DNA of 64,000 bases, from assembly GCF_021134715.1 (NCBI RefSeq), contig NC_060021.1:8340501-8404500 (forward strand), given 5' to 3'. Position 1 is the first letter of the stretch, and every line of letters starts with the position of its first letter. Below the pieces are notes generated by a model. That model searched no databases. It was not told where the DNA came from and saw nothing but the letters and a program-made list of their open reading frames with translations. Shown piece after piece: positions 33,742 to 45,185 of this stretch. The translations under genes were made by a program, and so were the position numbers. This DNA is from Daphnia pulex. Taxonomy: Eukaryota; Arthropoda; Branchiopoda; Diplostraca; Daphniidae.

Positions 33742-36700
33742 TCTATTAGACTTGCACCAACCCCAGCATATCTCTCATTCCATCTTCTAGAGAACCTTGG
33801 ATAACTGATTATTGGTGGGGTTGTGTGTAAGTTTATTTTTCATGTCACTGAACTTTCTTTGTTGCAGTCTAATATGTATTTAAAGTTTTGTTCTGTACTG
33901 ACGTCTATCTAATAGCACATTGATGACACAAATTATAAACAAGAGTGTGACTTAAGTATATTTTTTATTTACAGGTCGAGTCATGTCCTTTGAAGAAAAT
34001 GGACAATGCCTATACAGTCAACAAGGTCCTTTGTTTGGTAACCCATTGGCTGCTTCCCTTGAATATCCCTTTTTACTTCCTGAAACAGGCCCTCTTGATT
34101 TGAGGTATTGCTTTCTGTCGCTAAAATCTAATTTAAAATGATTGTCATCCTAATAAATGTTCATTCTGCCAACAGGGTAACTCCTTCGCTTGTCGTGGAC
34201 TTCATTCATTGGTGAAAACTGATAAGAGAAAGCTGTAATTCAAGACTGATAGTTGTTTGATGTCTAAGCCGGAAGCCTACTATGGTTAATCGCTCTCGTA
34301 ATAACTGTTCCTCAACTCTTCGCTCTTTTTCTGGTTTCTCTTAACCATTGGCCATGTCTTAACCGTTGTCTCTGGCTGCAGTCAATTAAGGCAGTATCTC
34401 CCCCTGTCTTGATTGACCGTATGTGCGAGTTTCAAAAGCTGCTTATCACCCAAATGAGACAAAAAGGAGTTTGTTAGGTTTGTATTATTTGGGTATAAAT
34501 AGCTTTAAAATTTGCACAGAACAACATTTGTCTTGTACCGGACGCTTTGTTTATTAAATTTCATGCATTTTGGCCTAAAATTGTAGTTAAATGAATTAAC
34601 TTGATTAAATAAAGTTTAATTACATTAACTTAATTCATTTAAATTAAATGTTATTTAATTAATTTAATCGAATTAAATTTAGATTATTTCTTTTAATTTA
34701 TATATTTTTATTTGATTAATTTAGTAAATTATTTAGTACTATAAAATTGGTTGAATCATTTTTTATTATTTCGTCATTTCAAGTGAAAACTAAATGAACT
34801 ATTAATTTCCTACGCAAAAGGAAAAACTTAAAGTTCACTTTAACATCCCATTATTTAAGAATTATTAGATATATATGGGTGAGGGAAATATCAGGAAGCA
34901 CAAATGCTGTGTAGACCAATATCAGTTCACAACATGCCACAATGGATAACAAAATAGCATATTAAGGTTACTACATCACATACTACATGGATATTAATAT
35001 TTTTATCAACCCGAAATGAACTGCCACAGTAACTTAAGACACCAACAACAGCTACTCCAGGATAACCCCGGCATCATAACTTCAGGATGACAGGATCAGC
35101 TACTTCAAAGACTCCGGCAAAATTCAGGAAAGCAACAGCTTGAAAAGGAGTCGGACTGCAAAACCACTGCACATTAACGTCAATACCTATGAGAAAAAAC
35201 AGGGATATTATATTAGATAGGAAAACGATGAATTTATCTTTTAACGTTTTCTTAGTAAAATAGACAAGGGTCTGCTCTGCTTATAAAACAACCATCATTA
35301 ATTTTCTGTGTCAGTTTGAAGTTCTTTTGACAGAACACAACATTCCAATAAAAAACTACAATTCCCAAATCACAAATAATATCTCGGGCAAATTACCATT
35401 TCTTTTCTTGCAGCTTTGCTTCAAGTCTTACTTCTCCGCTTCTTGATAACACAAAATCCATGCAGAAGATGGATGATTGCATCATCACCAAGACCTGTTG
35501 AGAAATAGAGTAATCATTAATTAACATTTAGACCTGAACCAGCTGAAATAGACAAAAAAAAACATGTAATGGAAGAAATGAAAGAAAAGTCATGTCAAGT
35601 TTCAATTAAAAATTAAATCCGAGCAGCAACAAATGTTTAAAATCACAAGAAAAAGTTGCATGAGAAGTTTTGGAAAAGGGAATATATGTTCTAGTTAAAT
35701 CAAAAAGATTACAATTCAGGTAAATCTAGTTGAGCAAGCATCTTTTCAGTAAAACTCTAAACCCACTATAATCTTTTAATCAGACTTAATGAAACTTCCC
35801 CTGTTACAACCCAATATCACAATCAAATTACCATTTCAAGATGTCTTCATTGATGTTACATTTCGGAATAACACGAGCATTGTTAACTGCTTCAAAAGCT
35901 GCAGCTGAACTCGACTTGGACTCCCTTTCACCAGCTGGCTGCAACAAAACCAACTATATGACAGCAATGAAGCTTAGACTTTGCCATTTTCTCAAATTCT
36001 TCAATAGATGAGATAAAGAAATCTCTTACCTGAACATGAACTGCATACCAAAGAGCAACAACATAATTAGCTCATACATCTGACGATGGAAGCCTATAGA
36101 GAAAAAAAAACATCAATGAACAGACGACACTTTGTAACGTGAAAAAAATTCCAAAGCAAAACAAAAATTGCAAGTTAAACTTCAGCCAACACATAAAATG
36201 AAAGATTCAAACACTTGGTAGTTAAGGCAATGAAAATAATTCAAACCAATACCGCAGACAACGTGCAGCACTTCCCCGCACCAGCCCATGGTCGTCACGC
36301 AACAGCTCACCACACCCTTCACCAGCTCGCTGCAACAAGTCCATGTCAACTGCCATGAAAAAGCTCAACCTCACCAAGCCACTAATCCTACATGAAAAAA
36401 AAAAAAACTTAATTCCTATCCAAGAACAAGGTACCATGTAACAGAATTCAATTTTCTACATAATTCCTATTACCTAACAACCCCAAACAGAGACAAAAAC
36501 ACTTACTGGGATAAGACTCTGTGACAAGGACAGAAATGTATCACAGGCATGACAGATTAACAATGTATTCTAACACTGTTCTTCTTAATCTTCAGCATTT
36601 AAACAAAGGCATCTGTTAATCATTTCTACATTCAGAAACCTTAATGAACTAAAAACTAAATTACCTTTATGAGATATTTGTGAAGAAGAATGTTGGAGTT

Positions 36701-39215
36701 CCGCATTGGTAACGAACAATGTAACTGACAGTGTTCAGAGAACATTAAGTCAGGCTCAGTGGCATATGATTGCCATGTTGCCAACAACAGGTGCTTTGTC
36801 CCTGGAAAACTCTAAAGCCAACAGAACTACTCCACAAAAAAAAAAAAAAAAAAAAAAAAAAAACACAATTATCTTTACCATCAATTAAAAATAATTCATT
36901 TATCATTGCATGCAAGTCTGCACAAGCACCTTTTTAACACATCTCTCCTGGAAAATCACTGCGCACGTAACCGCCACAACAAAAAGCTCGAACATCAAAC
37001 TGAACGTGGAAAACTAAATTTTCAAAGTAAAACAAGAAATGCAAGTTTAACTTTCTTACAATTGTAAAATAAATGGTTCAAGTATCCAATAGTTAAGCAA
37101 TTATACACTTGAGATTATCATTGTTTAACTAGAGGGAAATATACAGAAAAGGTTCAATCATCACATCATGACAATTTCATTTAAGCTTATTAAGAATGAA
37201 GTGAATTTTAATTTCTGTTCAGTAAAAAAAAAGTGACAAATCTCTACCATATAAGATCTTTTCATAAAAGCCGTCTTCTTCATTAGCAGGATGCAGTTGC
37301 CATGTCATTTGAATCAAGAACTTAATGTTTAAAGTCAGTTAATTCTAAACAAAATACAAGCATAGGTAGCACACAAATGTAGAAAATAATTTAAGCAACA
37401 ATGCTAACACTTGATTACTTACATTATTATTATTTCAGATTTCATATTTCCATCACAATGTTCTTGCAATGTGGTAGAGACCCTCTTAGAGAAACTTCAT
37501 TAAACGGCAGCGATCGCGTACACGTAACGCAATGAAAAGCTTGGATTTCACTAGGCTGTTACTAAAAAAAATAAAAACTCAATTAACTTCAGAAACAAAG
37601 TCATGAAATTCTAATTTTGAAACAAAGTCTTCAGATTTTAAAGTTGATCATTGTTATTGCTTCTACTATTCTTAAGTACTTCTGAATGTGACGAAACGTG
37701 CAACATGAACCAAGAGACGACATTTTGGAGAAAATGTACGGCAGACCTCATGACATGACCGTAGAAATTAAACCACTAGATTAAAGAACTATTAGAAATT
37801 TAACCATGAGTAATTAACCATGCAAGTACAAGTTAAAAGCCATGATCCCTATAAGTTAAAAACACAAAATATTTAAATTTAATAACCTTAAGGAATAAAG
37901 GCAGTAATTACCATTTTGAAGACTAATAATGTCAAGAAAGAGAAGTTGCCTGCAACGGCCAAGCTAAACCTTCTAGGACAGCGTCTCCATAGAAAAAGAT
38001 CATGAAGTGAGGGAAGTCTCAGCAGTTGATCACCCATTTCAGGCCATCTCTCGACTGAATAACTGCAAAACCACTGCACACCACACAACACCATTAACAG
38101 CTCAAACTGAACAAGAAACCCTACAAAACAAAAAGAAATTGATAAACCAATGACATTTTCAAATATTAAAAGAAAAACAAAGGAATGTCCTGCTAGATAA
38201 AAAGTTTTTTCATCTCTTCACAATCTGACTTTTTTTCACAAGTTGTCTTATTTAGAAGCAGAACATACTTGTCGTATCTACATCAAGAGTTAAATGAACA
38301 GCCCAAGTTAATTCTAAGCAAAGAACAAGAACATGTAGCACGGATACATACTAGACTCAAATTTTAAGGAAAATTCTAACCCTGTCTGTTGGGATTCATT
38401 ACATACCAACAAAATACTATTCACAAAAGCTGTCTCAAATTACATGGAAGCCCGAAATAAGATGTCACTAATCTTTGAGATCAAGAGAAAAATGCTAATA
38501 ATGCTACTTGAATGACTTCTCAATTAAGCTTACCAGTATTTCCTTTTCAAGTTTCATCTTTTCACCTCAATTGTCTTGCAAATAGCGGACTCACACAAGT
38601 CAGCGGTCACGTGCACGTAATGCAATGAACAAGCTCAGACTTAACCAGGCATGGGAAAGTAAAACTCAATTAAGAAACAAAGTATTTAACATTTAACCCG
38701 TAAATTAACCAGACGGCACACACAAAATTGAAATTCAACAACCTTAAAGAATAAAACAGGAATTACCATTGACGAAAAACGTCAGGAAAGAACTTAAGAA
38801 AGTGCCCCGCCATGAGCCAATGGCTGAGGTAACCTTTTCGGACAGCGTCTCGAAGAAAAAGAAATGTCGAATGGAACTGGAAGTTCGTCTGCTGATCCCC
38901 CCCCCCCCCTTACTTCCCTCTCAAATTACCAACACACTAGGACTAAATCCCTAAACACACTGAAATATTTAGCCACCTAGTGACCTAACGAAGGAAGAAC
39001 TACGCGACAATAGAATTCCAATAATTTCGGTTCGGAGTTCTTATTATTATATTTCTGATATTATCGGACATGAAATAATTAAAAATTATTGGAGTTCTAC
39101 TGTCGCATACAAAGACATTTTAAAAAAATTATTTTAAAAAATATTGGGGTTCTATTGTCGGTGGAGTTCTTCTGTCTTTGGAGTTCTACTGCGTTCTACT
39201 GTCAGCAACCCTCAG
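33742..39215 (-). repeat. Right arm of the 12.7-kb palindrome
   Basis: This is the inverted copy of the left arm, in nearly full-length alignment. It contains the mirror images of the exon-like ladder (34830-36250), the tandem units (37300-38930), the long poly-A (about 36835-36862) and the G/C homopolymer (38898-38909). Small differences from the left arm, such as an inserted ATGTTTAAA-type string near 35632-35642 and altered bases near 38600, show that it is not a simple read-through copy made during sequencing. It ends in GTTCTACTGTC-like motifs at 39120-39212. Confidence 0.85.
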
Positions 39216-41391
39216 AAAGATCTGATTGCTGGTAATTTAGCAAGTGAATTACTTACTTAAATAAATAAATAAATTATTGAAGTATACACATTAGTTTAAA
39301 AATCACGTCTCGGTGTGCACGCTAGGCATTTATATACTCTACCAAGGCTGGTTGAACCATCATATACGGTATGTAACGAAGAACAATGTGATTACGGCAT
39401 CGTCGATTCACGTACATTTCCCAGGATTACCAGCGTATACGGAGAATCTGTTACATAACTGATGATGATGGAGGCCTTATACCGCAAAATAACCGAGGCG
39501 CATTATATAGAAAGATTTCCTGTGCATTAGGCCTATACATACAGAGCAACGAACGGCCCCTTTTCTAACTCTCTCTCTCCTCCGTGAATGTATTTGTTAT
39601 AGTTGATTTTATTTTTCCCTTTTTTTTTCCAGCCCCTGTTTTGAAGGGGAAAACGAGGGAAGAATAGGAATATAGACAGCTTATAAAACTTGGAACACTT
39701 CCCATCCAGCCATTGCTCCTTCAGCGCAGTGGCTGTGCTGCTGTCTTATAAAATATAAATATTATACTTTACGTAGACAACGGCGGGAGGGAGGACGTGC
39801 GCGTCTCTGGCCGGATCATCCGACGGAATCGATTCCCATCATCTTTGTATCCTTTCAACCTTATATATATGTACTATATAGTGCCCAGTTACCGTCGCTA
39901 TTATACGGGCAATGACGACGAATCCTGGGCGATTCCAAACCGGAGAACGGCGCAGCAGCCGAAAAATTGAAAGAAAGTAAATTGAGCCAAAGAAGACGAA
40001 GAAGAAAAATGGACGGGCTGCACAAGGAAAAGAATAGATTTATGATGTGCAATTACGTGTAGCCTGAGCGCAGCAAAAGGTTCTCTCGTTTTTCAAAAGC
40101 GAGAGAATGAAGGCGCTGCTGATGTCGCCGCCATTGTGATCGGCGAGAGAATAAAGGGAACCTTGAAAATAATAAATAAAAAAATCAAATCAAATAAAAA
40201 TGAAACGGGGAAAATAAGAAAGAAAACAAAAATGGAGGCGCGGCCAGGATTGAGGAGCTCGACTGAAATAGGGGAGGTGTTTGGGCATCCATCATGCGGC
40301 TGTGTAAATCATCATCTACCATGAATTTTTTCCCCCTTTTTCCCAAGTTGACGTTTCCGCGTTGGGATCGGCTGAACGAACCTGACCACACCCCATTCAC
40401 GCCAAATGATGAAGGATTGAAGCTGCGCTATTTGCACTCTAGAGTTGTTTTGGTTGGGGAAGAATTTCGCGTCCTAACAACAAACAACACCAGAGTATAT
40501 AGAGTAAATATTATAAAAGCCAGTGTACGCTGATGCGGAGGCTTCCATCCTTCCAATAACCCATTCGACATTCACATTTGGCGGAAGTGCGCATCTGCTA
40601 TTTTTAAATTTTCCTTTTTCTTCGTTTACATTCAGGCTGGTGTATGTGGCACCTCCTTCTTTACCTCCGGCTTGCCAAAAAACACGATTGAAAAATCGCT
40701 GCAGCTTTTGATGATCCGTTTTGAACGTCGCCGACCTGCTGGCCACCGGGCGTCACAAGACCATTGGACGCCGCCCACGCATTTCCCCCCCCCCGCTATA
40801 AGGCGTCGCTGAAGAAAAATTGAACACAACACTTTCAGGTCTCGTGCAATGACCAACTCATACCCCGCCCAGGAGCCGCACATCAACGCAGCCGGCGGAA
40901 GAATAAGAAAAATGTAACCCAAGAAAATGATGGATCATAACGATGGCATGGTGAGCAATTTATTACATCGCCGACAATATGGTTCTGTATCTTCATTTTA
41001 ACCATCCAACAGAGAATAGCATCAATTTTTTTATTTTTCGTCCAAATTTAGTTTTATACGTGTGCGTGTGTGTGTTGGGAGAGGGTGGTTTGTGTGTGTC
41101 ATCGTAGTCGGGGTCAAAAAGAATATAAACACAAACCCCAAAAAACAATTGCAACGAGATAAAATAATCCCAAACTGGACATATAACCGCCTGCCAGTGA
41201 GAGTGTCAGTACATACATACATACATATATATATATACGCGTTGCCAAGCGTGTGTTGTATCTTTTGTTACCGTCTGGCCGGCTCTTTTTGTCAACATCA
41301 CATCAACACCAACAAAAAGCTCTTCCACATTTTTCTCAGACTTTTTCTCTCTCTTGATAGTACTCAGTTTGTTTTTCTATATGTTATGGGA

Positions 41392-41418
41392 TTTGTGTGT
41401 GTGTGTGTGTGTGTGTGT
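41392..41418. repeat. GT microsatellite
   Basis: An uninterrupted run of about 13 GT dinucleotides, followed by a T-rich stretch. Confidence 0.9.
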
Positions 41419-43380
41419 TTTTCTTTTAGCATGTTTGGGTTATTTTTTTCTTTTTTTTTGTTATTTTTTTTTGGTACGCAGTTGAATGGGAACAGATTGG
41501 TCGATAGTCGGGTGAGGGGAATCTGGGAGGAGGAGGAGGAGGAGGACAAATAGAACAGAAACCGACCGAGAGAGACTCTCTGGATATATATGTCAGGGAG
41601 CGCGGGAGACATGAAAATCGGGAGGTGCCACATCGAGAAATGTCGTCTACAACGAATATTTATGTATAACACAGCGAATCGAATTCCCAACAGGAAAATC
41701 AAAAAAAAAAAAAAAAAAGATAATCGGATAAAGAATTATATATCAGACATATCATATGATAGAAATGAATCACTTTGAAGTGTTAAATATATGTATAATC
41801 AATGTGCGCGTGCTAATTGTCTCGATTTAGTTTTTTTTTTTTTGCTCGGCGTGTGCGCGCAACGAATCGTGCGCTGCGTCCGTCCGTTCGAATAGAAAAG
41901 ATGAGAGAGAAACAAGACGATACACTTGAATGAATCATCACGGGGCCCGGAGAGTTTTGATCACCTCTTGTCGCCCAGAGTATATATATATATATAACAT
42001 TATATAGAAGGTTATTTTTTCCAACAGGAGATATAACACACACACACTTACAAAAAGAGTAGGGGGGAAGCAGCAAAATAGAAATCATCACCTAACAAAT
42101 TTTTTCACGCTCTCTCTTCCCAGTGGCAGTCGTCAACATTATTTTGTTTAACTTGACGTTTTATACATTCCACACTGTTCTCTTTCTCGGTATTAAAAAA
42201 AAACTTTTTCCAAATTTGTTTGGCACAGTTCTTATATAATAATCGCCTTGATTAAAGAACAAAACAGAAGCATCGTGTAACCCGATTTTTTTTTCCGATC
42301 AATCACGACATGTCGAAAACGAAAACAGATGACGGCATCATCAGAATAATGTTTACATGTATACATATATATAGATATAACCAACGCCCAAATAGCTGCA
42401 TGTAATGTACAGGAGATGTAATATATTGTTTCCGTTTTGATGGCGGGTCGGGATATAATAATAAGGAGGTGGGAGAGATGGACAGGGGCGGAGCTTTTCT
42501 TCTTTTCAAATGATAGATGACGATTCAACACAATGCCAGTCTCGATAAGATAAGAAATGGGAAGATGGAAACGCAAGAAACACAGAGTCGCCAAACCCCC
42601 AGCTGATGAATGGGCGTGTGTCTACCCAAATCATTCAAATGTCATACGTCTCTCGTTATTCTATCCTCTTCAATTGCGCCTTTTCCAGAAAAGAGAAAAA
42701 CGATTGGAAAATAAATCTGTGACTTTGTGACAAGCGCGTCCGAAATATTTGAATTTCTGTCAATTGGAAAAATCAAAGAACAACAAGCAACAAATGAAAG
42801 AAGAAATCCAAAAAATGGGTGTGGTGTCAAACAGTCCGCGGCCTAGTCCACTGGACGAAAAAGGGGCGGGGACATTGATTCGCTGGAGGGGATGTGTAAA
42901 AGCTAAAAGGTGGATATCTAAATGCGCGTGAGACGGCGTGATTACGGGACGAAGAACGAGAGAGAGCAAACGATACAGCGGCGGAGAAAAAGATTGAGAA
43001 GGAGAGAGATGGAATCATCCAGTAAACTTGTCGAGGGCCAGCCCAAAATAAAGAAAAAAGAAACGGACGATGTGAGCTAGCTATAATATATAGCAGAGCG
43101 GGATATAACGAGTTTGGTATAGGTCGATAGTGACTCTCGAATGCTCAACTGGCCTCTGCCATCTGCGGTGTCGCTACAGCGCAGACGCGCCGGCACCGTT
43201 TTTTTCTGCGGGAGTGTGATCTCTAAAAACAGCCGTCTTTCCTCTTCTCTCCCGATCTTGAACGTCATTTGATTTGAGCACCAATGTACACAAGAAAAAA
43301 GAAAATAATAATAATACAAAAAAAAACACGTTTCAAAGCGCCGCTCAGTTCTCGGCCGCCGAGCTCACGCAAATAAAATA

Positions 43381-43405
43381 CAACAACAACAACAACAACA
43401 ACAAC
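43381..43405. repeat. AAC trinucleotide microsatellite
   Basis: Eight CAA/AAC units in a row followed by an A-rich AAG-containing tract. It lies in noncoding DNA. Confidence 0.9.
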
Positions 43406-43883
43406 CCAAAAAAGAAGAAGAAGAAAAAAAAGATAATAATAAAGGAAGATTGGACGCGTTAGCCAAAAAGGAGAGAGGAGAGAGAGAGAGACGAAGAGGT
43501 TTCGAGGTAAAACGGAGGAGACGATCGAGCCGGCCAGATCCGACAGAAGAAGAAGAAAAAAAGGAATTTTTCTTTTTCTTTGCTCTTTGTTGGCTCTTGT
43601 CTCTCCCGCGGCTGTTGACGAGGGACGAGCAAGAGCAAACGCGAGCCGAATAGCCAATGTTGTGTTACAACCGGGGAGAGAGAGAGGAAGGTTATCGACT
43701 TGATTGTTTGTCTGTGATAAATGAAAACGGTTGCCGATGGCTCGGCTTGGGCTCTGGCTAGAGGCTCTCGTCTATCTCCCGAACTTGTATAGATATAGAA
43801 GCGGAGAAGGAGCAGCTCCTGCGCTGCCAGCCGCGAGGAACCGAAAAGAGCGGGAGCAAAGATTTGTTTTGATTACCCATTAC

Positions 43884-43913
43884 TCTTCTTCTTCTTCTTC
43901 TTCTTCTTCTTCT
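43884..43913. repeat. TTC trinucleotide microsatellite
   Basis: About ten TTC/CTT units in a row. Shorter copies of the same repeat occur at 44433-44452 and 47625-47645. Confidence 0.85.
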
Positions 43914-45185
43914 CCGCCGATTCGATTTCTTTTGTTGACGCATTTATTGTGTAGAGCTCCTCCCTTCACTCCAACGCAAACACCAACGGGAAAAACCAAT
44001 CTGCCAGTCGCGGGACCTGGGCATTTCTGTTTGGGGTTGCGACTGCGCGCGCTGCTGCTGCCGCCGTGGTCGTGGTCGTCGGTGTCATTCGAGTGGAGAG
44101 GAATGTGTGGCCGCCGGGTCGCTGCAGCTAATAAGGACGAAATGATTACATCGGGGCAATGTCTAATGTTTGGCCAAAAAAGAAAAAGAGAGAGAGGAAG
44201 GTCTTGTCGTGTCCGTCTGATGACGTCCGTCTCAAATCCGCACCCATTTCGCATACGGACCAAGCGATGGGGAGGATTTCGATTGACATTTTCAAAAGCG
44301 GCAGGCGCCAAATGACGTAGAAAACAAGCGGAATAGGTTACAAGCCTCTCCTATATACACACACAACATACAGGAGGAGAAAGTGCGTTATCAGCGCACT
44401 GATCACGTACTGATTGTAATCAATGTCATATTTGTCTTCTTCTTCTTCTTCTGCGGGGTGAGAGGCAGGGAGGGGAGTTGATTATCATTAATTCTATATT
44501 ATTACAACTCTCATCGGTCCTTTTTTGTTTTCTTTTTTTTCTTTTTTTGACTTTTATTTTGACGACACTTGGAACCTTTTGTGCTCCGTTGCGTTTTTGA
44601 GCTCCAGCGAAGGAAATATTATGACGATCACTACACCGACCAATGAGAAAACAGGAAAAAAGGGACCAAAAGAAAAAAAAAGGAAAAACCGGAAGGAGAG
44701 TATATGTATACATAAGGATGATACATATAAATATAGACAGAGAGACAATGATGGCGCTGATGCTGGACTATCAATGTGTCTCCAAGCGAATGATCACAGA
44801 GAAGATCCACTCGAGAACGTGCACCGCGGAGTCTCCGCTTCTTCTTTTTTTTCTCTTTTTTTGCACATGCACATCGAAATTGTTTTTTGTATTTGATGGT
44901 GGGGGGGTTTGGTTGTATAGTTTTGTCTTTTTTTATCTAATTTTGTGTGTACATCCCTGATAGGAGAAAAAAGGAGAAGCACCAAGGCGACAAGAGATGG
45001 AGCGGAGCGAATAATAGGAGAAGCGGAACCAACACGGGTCGTGATATAACATTTGCCTGCTGACAAAACTGTATAACACGCCACATCACCAGCAGGAGCC
45101 CGTCTCCATCATTTTCTCTCGCCATCAGTGATGATGATGTGAACCGGGTTTGTTTGTTTGTTTTTCTTTTCGCCTATTTTCATTT

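Larger units (their letters stand above)
39216..45185. other. Gene-poor region and 3' flank of the muscarinic receptor gene
   Basis: No gene is supported in these 6 kb. The high-coordinate end must contain the 3' UTR of the muscarinic receptor gene. Simple repeats are frequent: GT at 41392-41418, AAC at 43381-43405, TTC at 43884-43913, GGA at 41528-41545 and several A- or T-runs. The open frames that cross them translate into homopolymer-like strings and are not genes. A stretch near 40320-40530 has a more normal composition but no recognisable product. Confidence 0.5.

Noticed and set aside
26551-39215. The palindrome as a Polinton or other autonomous DNA transposon.
   Set aside because: No polymerase, integrase, capsid or transposase frame is present on either strand in the arms or loop.
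43265-43657. Long frames with Val, Lys or Asn runs near the AAC and AAG repeats.
   Set aside because: They are translations of microsatellites.
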